Shown here: positions 43,913-52,761 of the stretch, piece by piece
Layout: each line of letters begins with the position of its first letter
Position numbering within the stretch: position 1 is the stretch's first letter
Assembly: GCA_050947015.1 (NCBI GenBank)
Contig: JBMNVT010000002.1
Coordinates: forward strand, 77,160-141,159
Length of the DNA stretch: 64,000 nucleotides
From: CAKXIK01 sp050947015
Lineage (GTDB): Bacteria > Bacillota > Clostridia > Oscillospirales > Acutalibacteraceae
Direction: 5' to 3'
Made by a program: the position numbers and the translations under genes
Notes under the pieces: model-generated
The model's database searches: none
Seen by the model: the letters and a program-made list of their open reading frames with translations, nothing else
Told to the model about the DNA's origin: nothing

Positions 43913-44664
43913 TCTATTTGAACATCCTTTCCCTTTTCCTCTGTGCTCCGCCTGCCGGATTCCTGCTGCTCGCGGCGCTTTTTCAGCTCGCGTTCCGCCT
44001 GAGGCGGACGCAGATAAACCGGAGACAGTTCTTCTGCAGACATCGTCCGCTGTTGATTATACACTTCCTGCGCGGCAAGTGCAACACCACTGGCACGCTG
44101 AAAACGCAAATGCGGCGGCGCAAGAAAAAATTGAGAACTTGATTTTCCAAAGCTTTCCCAGCAAAGCGTCGCGCCGTCCCCTGTCAGGATCCAGCTGCGC
44201 CCGTCGGCCGCCAGTTCTTCGCCAAGCTGCGACGCGGCAATGGCACGGTCTTCGCAAAGACGCGTCACCGCACCGCTGTTCACCTCAAAAAGGGCATTGT
44301 AAACCTGGCCGCACCGCGCGTCCATTGCACAGCAAATGTTTGCTCTCTGCCCGGTAAACAGGCGCGCCATCGCCTCCAGTGTGGAAACCGGCACACACGG
44401 AACCTTTCCGGAAAACGCCAGACCCTTTACCAGAGAAACACCGATGCGCACACCGGTAAAAGAACCGGGACCAACTGCGACTGCGTAACAGCCGATTTCC
44501 GAGAACGAGATCTGCGCGCAGCTTAATATCTGTTCCACCAACGGAAGCAGCGTCTGGCTGTGCGTCAGCCCAACGTTGGTAAACGCTTCGCAGAGCAGCT
44601 TGCCGTCCTCCCAAACCGCGGCTGAAGCCGCCGAAGCGGAGGATTCCACCGCAAGAATTTTCAT
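43909..44664 (-). CDS. tsaB: tRNA threonylcarbamoyladenosine biosynthesis protein TsaB
   Basis: A partner of TsaD in making the t6A modification next to the anticodon of ANN-reading tRNAs. The 251-residue protein has an ASKHA-like fold: ILAVESSASAASAAVW at the start, then GCYAVAVGPGSFTGVRIGVS, a hallmark segment. The start was set at the ATG MKILAVESS, 8 bases after the tsaE stop. The last 40 residues are a charged extension. It sits with tsaE, its functional partner, upstream and rpiB downstream. Confidence 0.95.
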   Translation of the reverse strand: MKILAVESSASAASAAVWEDGKLLCEAFTNVGLTHSQTLLPLVEQILSCAQISFSEIGCYAVAVGPGSFTGVRIGVSLVKGLAFSGKVPCVPVSTLEAMARLFTGQRANICCAMDARCGQVYNALFEVNSGAVTRLCEDRAIAASQLGEELAADGRSWILTGDGATLCWESFGKSSSQFFLAPPHLRFQRASGVALAAQEVYNQQRTMSAEELSPVYLRPPQAERELKKRREQQESGRRSTEEKGKDVQIE

Positions 44665-44671
44665 ACCGAGA

Positions 44672-45109
44672 TCAAGCCCTTTCCTGCCGGTGCTCCGGCA
44701 TTGTGATCCGAAAAACACGGTCGTTTTCCGCTTCTCCGCGCGAAATGTCGATCCGCACCGGGTTTTCCAGCGCACCGTCAATATTTTCGCTCCATTCCAC
44801 GGCAAGGACGCCCGTACCAAGATAGTCAAAAAAACCGGTCGAATACAAATCGTCCCAGGTTTCCACACGGTACATATCAAAATGGTAAAGCGGCACTCTT
44901 CCGCCTCCGTATTGGTTCACCAGCGCAAAGGTGGGGCTGGAAACATCATCCCTCACGCCAAGACCGCGCGCAAGGCCGCGCACAAATGCCGTTTTGCCCA
45001 TCCCAAGCCCGCCGGAAAACGCCAGCACCTCGTCGCCCTTCAGGCGATCGGCCATCGCTTCACCAAGCTGCTCGGTTTGCTCCGGCGAATGGGTCAGATA
45101 CTCTTCCAT
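44672..45109 (-). CDS. tsaE: tRNA threonylcarbamoyladenosine biosynthesis ATPase TsaE
   Basis: The P-loop ATPase of the t6A complex with TsaB and TsaD. The 145-residue protein has Walker A GGLGMGKTA, then SSPTFALVNQY and LYHFDMYR, which are well conserved in the family. The start MEEYLTHSPEQTEQ fits family length; the upstream frame has no better site, although the ribosome-binding sequence for the chosen start is only moderate. It leads the tsaE-tsaB-rpiB-upp operon. The terminator of fhs lies between it and fhs. Confidence 0.93.
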   Translation of the reverse strand: MEEYLTHSPEQTEQLGEAMADRLKGDEVLAFSGGLGMGKTAFVRGLARGLGVRDDVSSPTFALVNQYGGGRVPLYHFDMYRVETWDDLYSTGFFDYLGTGVLAVEWSENIDGALENPVRIDISRGEAENDRVFRITMPEHRQERA

Positions 45110-45154
45110 GTTACTCTTTTGCCGTCCTTTCGCCGGTTTTTGCATCTTTTTGCG

Positions 45155-45186
45155 CAAAAGAACAGGGTCAGCCGGCGCTGACCCTG
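45155..45186 (-). terminator. Terminator of fhs
   Basis: A perfect 10-bp stem, CAGGGTCAGC and GCTGACCCTG, with a 4-base loop, followed on the minus strand by TTCTTTTG. It starts a few bases after the fhs stop. Confidence 0.8.
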
Positions 45187-45191
45187 CAGAT

Positions 45192-46859
45192 TCAGAACAG
45201 ACCGGTAATTTTTTGTTCTTCATCGATGCCGATACGTTCCGCCGCGGGCACTTTGGGCAGGCCGGGCATCGTCATAATATTCCCTGCCAGCGCAACCACA
45301 AATCCCGCACCGTTGGAAAGACGAACCTCCCGCACGGTGATCCGGAAACCCTTCGGGCGACCCAGCAGCGCTGCATCATCCGAAAGCGAATATTGGGTTT
45401 TGGCAATGCAGACCGGCATTTCTCCCGCGCCGAGCGCCTCGATTTCGGCAAGACTCTTTTTTGCCGCCGGCGCAAAATCCACGCCGTCCGCACCGTAGAT
45501 CACTTTTGCGATCGTTTCGATCTTTTCGCTCAACGGCATGTCATCAGGATAGATCGGGTGAAAATCGGACGGCTTTTCCGCTGCGGCGCAAACCTTTTCG
45601 GCAAGCTCGCGGCCACCCTCGCCACCCTTAGTAAACACCTCAGACAGCGCAAAATCGGCGCCGAGCGCGCGGCAGTAATTTTCAATATATTCCAGTTCCG
45701 CATCGGAATCACTGCCGAAGCGATTGATGGCAACGACGACCGGAACGCCGTACTTGTGCATATTTTCAATATGTGCGCCGAGATTCACAATGCCTTTTTC
45801 CAGCGCGGCAAGGTTTTCCGCTCCAAGCTCTGCTTTGGGAACGCCGCCGTTGTATTTCAGCGCACGAACCGTCGCCACCACAACAACTGCACGCGGTTTC
45901 AGCCCCGCCAGACGGCATTTGATATCAAAGAATTTTTCCGCGCCGAGGTCGGAACCGAAGCCCGCCTCGGTAATACAGTAATCGCCGAGCTTTAGCGCCA
46001 GTTTGGTTGCGCGGACGGAATTGCAGCCGTGCGCAATGTTTGCAAACGGACCGCCGTGCATCAGCACCGGGGTCCCCTCCAGTGTCTGGATCAGATTCGG
46101 CAGAACAGCCTCCTTCAGCAGCGCCGTCATGGCTCCGTCCGCCTTCAGATCAGAACAGTAAACCGGTTTTCCTCCAAAGGTATAGGCCACTAAAATCCGC
46201 CCAAGACGCCGCTGCAGATCTTTAAGGTCGGCAGCCAGACACAGGATAGCCATCACCTCGCTGGCGACGGTGATAATAAAACCATCCTCGCGCGGAACCC
46301 CGTTCACTTTGCCGCCGAGACCGATGACGATGTTCCGCAGTGCGCGGTCGTTCATGTCCATGCAGCGCTTAATCAGGATTCTGCGCGGATCGATCTGCAG
46401 TTCGTTGCCCTGCTGCAGGTGGTTGTCGAGCATTGCGCAAAGCAAATTATTCGCCGCCGTAATGGCGTGCATATCTCCGGTAAAGTGCAGATTCAGTTCC
46501 TCCATGGGAACCACCTGCGCGTATCCGCCGCCAGCTGCTCCTCCCTTAACGCCGAACACCGGTCCGAGCGACGGTTCCCGCAGCGCAACAACCGCCCGTT
46601 TTCCGATTTTGGCCATTGCTTCGCCAAGGCCGGCGGTGGTCGTGGTTTTGCCCTCTCCTGCAGGGGTGGGGTTGATTGCCGTTACCAGAATCAGTTTGCC
46701 GTCCGGCTTATCCTGCAAGCGGCGCAGCAGAGAATCCTCCAGCTTGGCCTTGAAGCGGCCAAACGGAATCCATTCTTCTTCGTGAATCCCGAGCTCCTCT
46801 GCAAGCTCGCGGATTGGACGCATTGTGGTTTGCTGGGCAATTTCAATATCGCTGAGCAT
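45192..46859 (-). CDS. fhs: Formate--tetrahydrofolate ligase
   Basis: An ATP-dependent enzyme that makes 10-formyl-THF from formate and THF, feeding one-carbon metabolism and, in acetogens, the Wood-Ljungdahl methyl branch. The 555-residue protein matches family length. The ATP-binding TPAGEGKTTTTAGLGEAM is at about residues 65-82, and GGKVNGVPREDGFIITVASE and GGPFANIAHGCNS are characteristic. The ATG is 3 bases after GAGGGAG. It is a single-gene transcript with its own promoter and terminator. No other Wood-Ljungdahl genes are in the window, so acetogenesis is not implied. Confidence 0.97.
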   Translation of the reverse strand: MLSDIEIAQQTTMRPIRELAEELGIHEEEWIPFGRFKAKLEDSLLRRLQDKPDGKLILVTAINPTPAGEGKTTTTAGLGEAMAKIGKRAVVALREPSLGPVFGVKGGAAGGGYAQVVPMEELNLHFTGDMHAITAANNLLCAMLDNHLQQGNELQIDPRRILIKRCMDMNDRALRNIVIGLGGKVNGVPREDGFIITVASEVMAILCLAADLKDLQRRLGRILVAYTFGGKPVYCSDLKADGAMTALLKEAVLPNLIQTLEGTPVLMHGGPFANIAHGCNSVRATKLALKLGDYCITEAGFGSDLGAEKFFDIKCRLAGLKPRAVVVVATVRALKYNGGVPKAELGAENLAALEKGIVNLGAHIENMHKYGVPVVVAINRFGSDSDAELEYIENYCRALGADFALSEVFTKGGEGGRELAEKVCAAAEKPSDFHPIYPDDMPLSEKIETIAKVIYGADGVDFAPAAKKSLAEIEALGAGEMPVCIAKTQYSLSDDAALLGRPKGFRITVREVRLSNGAGFVVALAGNIMTMPGLPKVPAAERIGIDEEQKITGLF

Positions 46860-47001
46860 AGTCTCCCTCTTTCGTTCTGCTCCGAGCTGCCGGCAGCCCT
46901 TCGCTGTTGCCAAAGCTTTATTTCACTTTTACGGCAAAGAGACAGCCGCAGATGAAGCGTTTTTCATCGGCGGTCGCCTGATGTTCGGAGCCATTTTTTA
47001 T

Positions 47002-47029
47002 AGTATACCATAAGATTTCAAATCTTCAA
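47002..47029 (-). promoter_or_regulatory. Promoter of fhs
   Basis: On the minus strand TTGAAG, a 16-base spacer and TATACT, about 140 bases before the fhs ATG. Confidence 0.6.
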
Positions 47030-47039
47030 AGGTTTTTAC

Positions 47040-47068
47040 TTGAACTGAAGGGGAAAAAATAATATAAT
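47040..47068 (+). promoter_or_regulatory. Promoter of the rodA-like gene
   Basis: TTGAAC (47040-47045), 17-base spacer and TATAAT (47063-47068), about 78 bases before the TTG start. It is back to back with the fhs promoter. Confidence 0.7.
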
Positions 47069-47145
47069 ACACATATTAAATACACATATTACGCGTTGGT
47101 AAAAATCTGGGCGCCCGTTGGGCATGAAATAAAGGAGCGTTTGGC

Positions 47146-48291
47146 TTGACAAAGGTTCTAAAGGGCATCGGCGGCTATTTTAAACGCACGAACCTGCCCC
47201 TGTGGGTCGTATGCATTATCACCTCGTGTTACGGGGCGGCGCTTGTTTACAGCGCAACGCGCACGGGCGGGATCGGTCAGTTCAAAACACAGGTAATCGC
47301 CATCGCCATCGGCTATGCCGGCGCAATTGTAATTTCCCTGTTCGACTACAAATCCATTGCAAAGCTTTGGCCGGTTATTGCAGTTCTCTGCATTGGCTTA
47401 ATGGCGCTGACGTCCGTGTTCGGCATTACGGTGGCCGGAACCGACGACAAAGCTTGGGTTCGCATCGGCGGTATCTCATTCCAGCCGAGCGAGTTGGTTA
47501 AAATTGGATTTCTTGTAACGCTTGCAAAGCATCTGGATGTTCTGCGGGAAAAAGACAAACTGAAATCCTTCTGGCAGATTATGCTGCTGTTTTGCCACGC
47601 GGCAATTCCGATGGGGATTATTCACCTGCAGGGGGATGACGGCGCAGTATTGGTTTTTTTGTTTATTTTTCTTGCCATGTGCTTCGGCGCCGGGGTTCAG
47701 CTGCGTTATTTTGCCGCGTTTTTTGGCGCTGTGGCCGTTGCCGCACCGCTTGCCTGGAAGTATGTTCTCAATAATGACCAGAAAACACGGTTTAAAATCC
47801 TGCTGGATCATTCTGCCGACCCCCAGGGCTACGGGTATCAGCAGGGACAGGGAGAGATCTCGATCGGTTCCGGAATGTTTTCCGGACGTGGCTTTCTGCA
47901 GGGGCCCCGCGTCACGGCGGGCATTGTTCCCGAAGATCACAACGACTTTATTTATACCGTGGCAGGCGAGGAGTTCGGATTCATCGGCTGTGTGGCAATC
48001 ATGGTGCTGCTGGCGTCCATTCTGGGGCTGACGCTTTACATTGCCGCACGGGCGCGCGACCCGTTGGGAAAATATATTTGCTACGGCTTTTTCGGCATGA
48101 TCGCCCTGCAGGCGGTGGAAAACATCGGAATGTGCCTTTATGTGCTGCCGGTGGTTGGAATCACGCTGCCGTTTTTCAGCGCAGGCGGTTCCTCCGCGGC
48201 CTGCCTTTACTTCGGAATTGGGCTGATTCAGTGTGTATATGCCAACCGGAACAATAAGATTACGGTCGGCATGCTTGCAGAAAACGATTGA
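47146..48291 (+). CDS. rodA: FtsW/RodA/SpoVE family peptidoglycan glycosyltransferase
   Basis: A SEDS-family polymerase that extends glycan strands from lipid II at the membrane. The 381-residue protein has about ten helices. GGISFQPSELVKIGFLVTLA carries the conserved segment after the large extracellular loop, with the catalytic-type aspartate region in LQGDDGAVLVFLF; the C-terminal FFSAGGSSAACLYFGIGLIQ is typical. The start is a TTG 8 bases after AAAGGAG. RodA is favoured over FtsW because no division genes are nearby, but this is uncertain. The TRIC-type gene follows 17 bases later. Confidence 0.9.
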   Translation: MTKVLKGIGGYFKRTNLPLWVVCIITSCYGAALVYSATRTGGIGQFKTQVIAIAIGYAGAIVISLFDYKSIAKLWPVIAVLCIGLMALTSVFGITVAGTDDKAWVRIGGISFQPSELVKIGFLVTLAKHLDVLREKDKLKSFWQIMLLFCHAAIPMGIIHLQGDDGAVLVFLFIFLAMCFGAGVQLRYFAAFFGAVAVAAPLAWKYVLNNDQKTRFKILLDHSADPQGYGYQQGQGEISIGSGMFSGRGFLQGPRVTAGIVPEDHNDFIYTVAGEEFGFIGCVAIMVLLASILGLTLYIAARARDPLGKYICYGFFGMIALQAVENIGMCLYVLPVVGITLPFFSAGGSSAACLYFGIGLIQCVYANRNNKITVGMLAEND

Positions 48292-48308
48292 GAACAGGGG
48301 CAAGGGCA

Positions 48309-48959
48309 ATGATTTTCAGTGAGACCTTCTTTTTCGGAGCCGCGGAGCTGGTCGGCACACTGGCCTTTGCGGCTTCCGGTGCAATGCTTGCCATCGACCG
48401 CCGGCTGGATTTGCTCGGTGTGACTGTGTTGGGGGTAACCACTGCGCTGGGCGGCGGAGTCATCCGGGATATTCTGCTCGGCATTCTGCCGCCGCGCATG
48501 TTCAGCAGTTACGCCTATGTTGCCGCCGCGGCAGCAGCCAGCATCATTGTGTTTGCAGTGGAAGCGCTTCTTCGGGAAAGATTTCGCCGCAGAAGGGAAG
48601 CCGTCGAACGCGTGATCAATCTGTTTGATGCAATCGGGCTTGGCGTCTTTACTGTCATTGGCATTCAGGCTTCCATTGAGCATGGATTTGGCCAAAACGC
48701 GTTTCTTTCGGTCTTTCTCGGTGTGCTCACCGGAGTGGGCGGCGGTGTGCTGCGGGACGTTATGAGCCGCGAAACCCCGGCGATTCTGCGCAAACATATC
48801 TATGCGATCGCCTCTGTTGCGGGCGGCGTTCTTTATTACCTCTGCTGGTATTTCGGCTGGAACGGAGGCGGCTCCGTGCTTCTTTCCGTTCTGGCTGTCG
48901 TTGCAATCCGGTTGGCAGCGGCGCATTACCGCTGGAGCCTGCCGAAAATTGAGGCTTAG
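48309..48959 (+). CDS. TRIC family cation channel protein (UPF0126/YadS-like)
   Basis: A 216-residue membrane protein with seven hydrophobic segments arranged as two related halves. Each half carries the TRIC-type glycine motif: VTTALGGGVIRDILLG and LTGVGGGVLRDVMSRE. Prokaryotic members form trimeric potassium-permeable channels. The ATG was chosen after AGGGGCAAGGG. It probably shares a transcript with the SEDS gene upstream and ends before a strong terminator at 49074. Physiological role in bacteria is not established. Confidence 0.9.
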   Translation: MIFSETFFFGAAELVGTLAFAASGAMLAIDRRLDLLGVTVLGVTTALGGGVIRDILLGILPPRMFSSYAYVAAAAAASIIVFAVEALLRERFRRRREAVERVINLFDAIGLGVFTVIGIQASIEHGFGQNAFLSVFLGVLTGVGGGVLRDVMSRETPAILRKHIYAIASVAGGVLYYLCWYFGWNGGGSVLLSVLAVVAIRLAAAHYRWSLPKIEA

Positions 48960-49073
48960 CCGTGGAGGAAACCGTCTTTGAAAAACAACAAACCCGTCGG
49001 CGTTATTTTCGCCGTTTTCCTGTTGTATTTGGATGCCGGAACCGGAATTTTTCTGACCGATCTGGTACAACTC

Positions 49074-49115
49074 AAAACCGCCGTCCGGAAACAACGTTCC
49101 AGACGGCGGTTTTTT
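49074..49115 (+). terminator. Terminator of rodA-TRIC operon
   Basis: A perfect 12-bp stem, AAAACCGCCGTC and GACGGCGGTTTT, with T6 on the plus side; A-rich on the other side so it may also act on the minus strand. Confidence 0.9.
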
Positions 49116-49194
49116 ACGCGGTTACTCGCTTTTGGGTCGCTGTAATCGCTTCGGACAGCTTTTTTCAACCGTCACAAACGAATCGAAGACCGGC

Positions 49195-49749
49195 TTATAC
49201 TCCCTCGATATCAACGGTGCAGACTTCACGATCAACTTTCTGCAGATGCGGCAGAATTTTTTGATATTCGTCGCACAGTGCATTGAACGACATCCGGCAG
49301 TTGGCAGGACTGGTGGAGGGCAGCGCAATTGCAGGCAGGCCCGTTTGCGGCAGACAAAGCCTTTGATAAAGGCGAAATGCCGTCATTCCCGTTGTAAAAA
49401 CGGCGCGAATTTTGGTTTGTGCCAAAAGCGAAGCGATATCGTTCGCGATCGGATCACGGATGGAGGAATCGGCAGCACCGCAAATCTCACACGAAGCAAG
49501 AACATCCCACATCGCAATCCCATGGCGCAAAGCAAACGCTCTGCGCTGCTGTGTTCCCTGCGGAACCGGTTCCTCGAACAGCGCTGCCAGAACCCGCCAG
49601 AAGCGATTTTGCGGATGCGCATAATAAAAGCCCTGCTCCCGCGATTTTGGCGACGGCATGGTACCAAGGATCAGTACACAGCTCCCGGCATTCCAGACCG
49701 GCGGGATCGGATGGCGAACCATCTGCCGCAAATCCGTCTGTTCGGCCAT
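49195..49749 (-). CDS. DNA-deoxyinosine glycosylase (family 6 UDG-like)
   Basis: A base-excision repair enzyme of the uracil-DNA glycosylase superfamily that removes hypoxanthine arising from adenine deamination. The 184-residue protein has the N-terminal catalytic region VLILGTMPSPKSREQGFYYA followed by HPQNRFWRVLAALF, and the closing minor-groove loop LPSTSPANCRMSF. These match the hypoxanthine-DNA glycosylase family rather than classical Ung. It is a stand-alone gene; a start ATG lies 46 bases before the end of the neighbouring gap. It adds to the DNA repair content of the window. Confidence 0.9.
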   Translation of the reverse strand: MAEQTDLRQMVRHPIPPVWNAGSCVLILGTMPSPKSREQGFYYAHPQNRFWRVLAALFEEPVPQGTQQRRAFALRHGIAMWDVLASCEICGAADSSIRDPIANDIASLLAQTKIRAVFTTGMTAFRLYQRLCLPQTGLPAIALPSTSPANCRMSFNALCDEYQKILPHLQKVDREVCTVDIEGV

Positions 49750-49808
49750 GCTGACAACCCTTCCTTTCCCGCGGGATTCAAGCTTATCGTTTGAAAAACG
49801 GGTGGCTT

Positions 49809-50435
49809 TTAATCTTCCCGGTACCTCATTTCGACATACCTTTGCAGCAGAGAAACGGTATCCTCCACAGCAAGCTTGCTGCTGTCCACTGCAAGGTCAT
49901 AATTATCAATTTTCCCCCACTTACGATTGGCGTAATAATTATAATAATTTGCGCGGCGCTTATCAATGCGCAAAACAGCCGACTCTGATTTTTCCGGCGC
50001 CAGTCCGTATTCCGCAACGGCACGTTCCACACGAACTTTCAGCGGCGCATAGACGAAAAGATTGGTAGTGTCCTCCCTGCCCTCCAGCACATAATCCGCA
50101 CAGCGCCCGACAAATACGGCCGATTCCTTTGCTGCGAGCGAACGAATCAGGTTGGACTGAATTAAAAAAACCTTATCGCCAATTGGCATATCCGGCACGC
50201 CGATGCCCTGCCCGCCCATTCCATAAGTTCCCATCACAAGTGAATAGAGCAGGCTGTTCGGCGTTTTATCCTCCGACTCTTCAAAAATTTCCTCAGCAAA
50301 ACCGCTTTCCTTGGCTGCAAGCACAATCAGTTCCTTATCATAATAAGCAATTCCCAGCCGCTGTGCAAGCTCTTTGGCGATCACTCTGCCTCCGCTCCCA
50401 TATTGGCGGCTCACGGTAATAATCATTTTTTTCAT
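49809..50435 (-). CDS. Cytidylate kinase-like family protein
   Basis: A P-loop kinase-like protein of 208 residues. The opening MKKMIITVSRQYGSGGRVIA carries a degenerate Walker A in which SRQYGSGGR replaces the canonical GxxGxGKS/T, as is usual for this cytidylate-kinase-like family. FVGRCADYVL and RIDKRRANYYNYYANRKWG are also family features. The ATG at 50435 has AAGGG upstream. It is distinct from true Cmk; the substrate is unknown. It stands alone between the glycosylase and the radical SAM gene. Confidence 0.88.
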   Translation of the reverse strand: MKKMIITVSRQYGSGGRVIAKELAQRLGIAYYDKELIVLAAKESGFAEEIFEESEDKTPNSLLYSLVMGTYGMGGQGIGVPDMPIGDKVFLIQSNLIRSLAAKESAVFVGRCADYVLEGREDTTNLFVYAPLKVRVERAVAEYGLAPEKSESAVLRIDKRRANYYNYYANRKWGKIDNYDLAVDSSKLAVEDTVSLLQRYVEMRYRED

Positions 50436-50615
50436 TACAACCATTTCCCTTCTTCCGCAGAATCGGCACCACCGCTGCGGAAACTACTGGATTTCCGGAA
50501 ACAATTCAGGGTCATTTTCATTAACCGAAAACAAAAGGATGCTTCCCGGCGATTTTATTCAGAACTATTATAGTACAATGTTCTAGAATAGTCAATGATA
50601 ATATCAAAAAATCTG

Positions 50616-52295
50616 TTAAATACCTGAAACATCTTTCCACACAAGCCGGAACCGACGGTTGATTGGATTCCTGCAGTTTTCGTCGGCCAGTACCAGTCGC
50701 TCTCCATAACCGTACAGCAGCGCAGCGCCTTTTCTCTCCTGCTCCAGGCCAAGCTGATCCCGGACGGCAGCGGCGCAGGCGGCCAGTCTGGAATCGCGGC
50801 GTTTCAGCAGCGCGGGAAGCTTTCCGCCCGGAATGGAGGCCAGTCGGTCGCAGACAAGAACGTCCCGCAGCTTTTCCTTTTCCACACCAGGCTGACACAC
50901 TGCCCAATTCCACAGCATTTCCGTGTAAGCGTCCAGCGAGATTCCGACGGAAACCGGCGCAGACTCTTTCCCAAACCGGCAGAACAGTTCAAACGGACGC
51001 ATTCCAGTCGCCTTCAGCAGGTAACAGACGGTAAAACAAAACCTTCCGCTGTTGGAAAGCCTCTCCAGTGCATCTTCAGCATCGTGCAGCAGGCGCAGCT
51101 CCCCGGCGGTAAGCCACCGGGTCGCGGTCACCTCGTACGGCGGCTCCGGATTCCACTCAAAACCGAATTCCTGTGCCTGATCCCGCAGACGGGAACCGTA
51201 AATCAGCTTTAAAAAGCCCAGCTGCAGTTGATCGGCATGCAGGGCATATGCTTCGTCAAAGCTTTGCCCAAAGCGTTCCAGACCTTCGTAAGGCAGTCCC
51301 GCGATCAGGTCGATATGAACATGCAGACGACGGCAGCGAATCAGCCGGGAAAGATTTGCTTTCAGGCGGAGAAGATCGGTACGGCGGCTGACCGCGCGCA
51401 GAGTCTCCGGGCAAAAACTCTGCAGACCCGCTTCTATCTGAAACAGTCCGGCAGGCGCACGCTCCAGCAGCAGCAGAGATTCCTCATCAAACAGGTCTGC
51501 TCCCACCTCAAAATGGAAACAGACATTTTCCGGGAACCCTTTCCCTCTTTGGTCAATCAAAAAGCGAATCAGTTCTTTTGTCCTGTCGTTATTGCAATTA
51601 AAGGTGCGGTCGATCAGCTTGACGGTCTGCGCGCCTGAATTCGCCATGCGCAGCAACTCCTGTTTTGCATAGTCCACGGAAAAAAAGCGAACGGGATCAC
51701 AGCGTCCGGAAAGGCAGAACGCACAGGAAAACGGACAACCCCGCGATGTTTCCAGATAAGCAATCCGGCCGTTGAGATGCGCGGCGTAAGCCTGTGTGTC
51801 AGGCATGGGCGGCAGTTCTTTCGGGCGGTAAATCCCTGAAAATGCGATTGTTCCGTTTTCCCGGCGGCAAAGGCCGGGAATGCTTTGCAAATTTCGGCCG
51901 CTTTGCAGCGCATCCAATAAAAGCGCAAACGGTCTTTCTCCTTCGCCCGCCAAAACATAATCCGCTTCCGGCAGCTCGCGCAGAGTCTGCTCGGCGCAGA
52001 AGGAAACCTCAGGCCCACCAAGCACGATCGCACACTGCGGCTTCAGTGCCCGCAGCCCCTTTACCAACCGGCGTACGACCGCAATATTCCAGATATAGCA
52101 GCAAAATCCGAACACCTGTGCCGACCCTTTACACAGTCTTTCCATCAGCACACCGACCGGTTCATTAACGGTTCCCTCTACTATATTGATTTCATGCCGC
52201 ACAGCCGAAAATGCGCGCACGCCGGCCAGCAGGCACCATGGTGCCGGAGATGAGTGAACATATTTTGAATTGACAGAACAAATTGCGGCCTGCAT
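50616..52295 (-). CDS. B12-binding domain radical SAM protein
   Basis: A 559-residue cobalamin-dependent-type radical SAM enzyme. An N-terminal B12-binding Rossmann domain (about residues 1-150, with VLGGPEVSF) is followed by the radical SAM barrel with TSRGCPFSCAFCLSG, giving the Cx3Cx2C cluster ligands, and a C-terminal DUF4080-like region of about 180 residues. Such proteins often act as methyltransferases or C-C bond formers on unknown substrates. The ATG MQAAICSVNSKYVH was chosen because GGAGGAG lies 8 bases upstream; an upstream frame exists to 52382. It stands alone. Confidence 0.9.
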   Translation of the reverse strand: MQAAICSVNSKYVHSSPAPWCLLAGVRAFSAVRHEINIVEGTVNEPVGVLMERLCKGSAQVFGFCCYIWNIAVVRRLVKGLRALKPQCAIVLGGPEVSFCAEQTLRELPEADYVLAGEGERPFALLLDALQSGRNLQSIPGLCRRENGTIAFSGIYRPKELPPMPDTQAYAAHLNGRIAYLETSRGCPFSCAFCLSGRCDPVRFFSVDYAKQELLRMANSGAQTVKLIDRTFNCNNDRTKELIRFLIDQRGKGFPENVCFHFEVGADLFDEESLLLLERAPAGLFQIEAGLQSFCPETLRAVSRRTDLLRLKANLSRLIRCRRLHVHIDLIAGLPYEGLERFGQSFDEAYALHADQLQLGFLKLIYGSRLRDQAQEFGFEWNPEPPYEVTATRWLTAGELRLLHDAEDALERLSNSGRFCFTVCYLLKATGMRPFELFCRFGKESAPVSVGISLDAYTEMLWNWAVCQPGVEKEKLRDVLVCDRLASIPGGKLPALLKRRDSRLAACAAAVRDQLGLEQERKGAALLYGYGERLVLADENCRNPINRRFRLVWKDVSGI

Positions 52296-52447
52296 CCCGA
52301 CAACTCCTCCAACAATCAATTTTTTTGATACAAATTCCAAATCCATATTATTATCGCGCATCTTTCGGCGAATAGCAACCATATAAATCGGAAATGCTAT
52401 GTTTTAACAAAGGCTCACACGCTGAGCTGTAAGAAAGGAGCATAAAT

Positions 52448-52597
52448 ATGGATCCTAAACAACTTGATTCGGAAACACGCGATTATTTCAATTCTTTGCC
52501 GCCCATGGTGCAGGAGGATCTCATGCAGAGTAGTCTGCAATTTTCCTGTAAATCGGAGCTTCAAAACTTTGCAGAACAGCTTCTGCATCGTGACTGA
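52448..52597 (+). CDS. Small conserved-looking protein, 49 residues
   Basis: ATG preceded by AAAGGAG with a 7-base spacer, encoding 49 residues that start MDPKQLDSETRDYFNSLPPM and end AEQLLHRD. It is acidic, helical-looking and without membrane segments. The composition is clearly protein-like, and I recall similar short proteins in related clostridia, but no function is known to me. It is divergent from the radical SAM gene and followed by a terminator at 52709. It is short enough to be missed by length-filtered gene calling. Confidence 0.75.
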   Translation: MDPKQLDSETRDYFNSLPPMVQEDLMQSSLQFSCKSELQNFAEQLLHRD

Positions 52598-52708
52598 TAT
52601 CAAAATGCACGTATTCTGTATTGGAAGGCGGAGCGGCACGATATACGGACAGATTGATTCTGCGGATTATTTGCCATAACCTCTGCTTCTTTTTCTTCAT
52701 TGTTGGCA

Positions 52709-52755
52709 AAAAACGCTGCAGCTGTACTCGAACACAGCTGCAGCGTTATATTTTT
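52709..52755 (+). terminator. Bidirectional terminator
   Basis: A perfect 14-bp inverted repeat AACGCTGCAGCTGT/ACAGCTGCAGCGTT with a 7-base loop; A6 on the left and TATATTTTT on the right serve the converging small gene and the EEP gene. Confidence 0.9.
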
Positions 52756-52761
52756 CCTAAA

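Noticed and set aside
47476..49094. 277- and 288-codon minus-strand frames
   Set aside because: Antisense to the SEDS and TRIC genes; rich in His, Asn and Gln as expected from antisense translation of membrane proteins.
48978..49144. TTG-started 55-codon frame after GGAGG (begins MKNNKPVGVIFAVFLLYLDA)
   Set aside because: It has a fair ribosome site and one hydrophobic stretch, but it runs through the strong terminator at 49074-49115. Without homologues I do not call it a gene.
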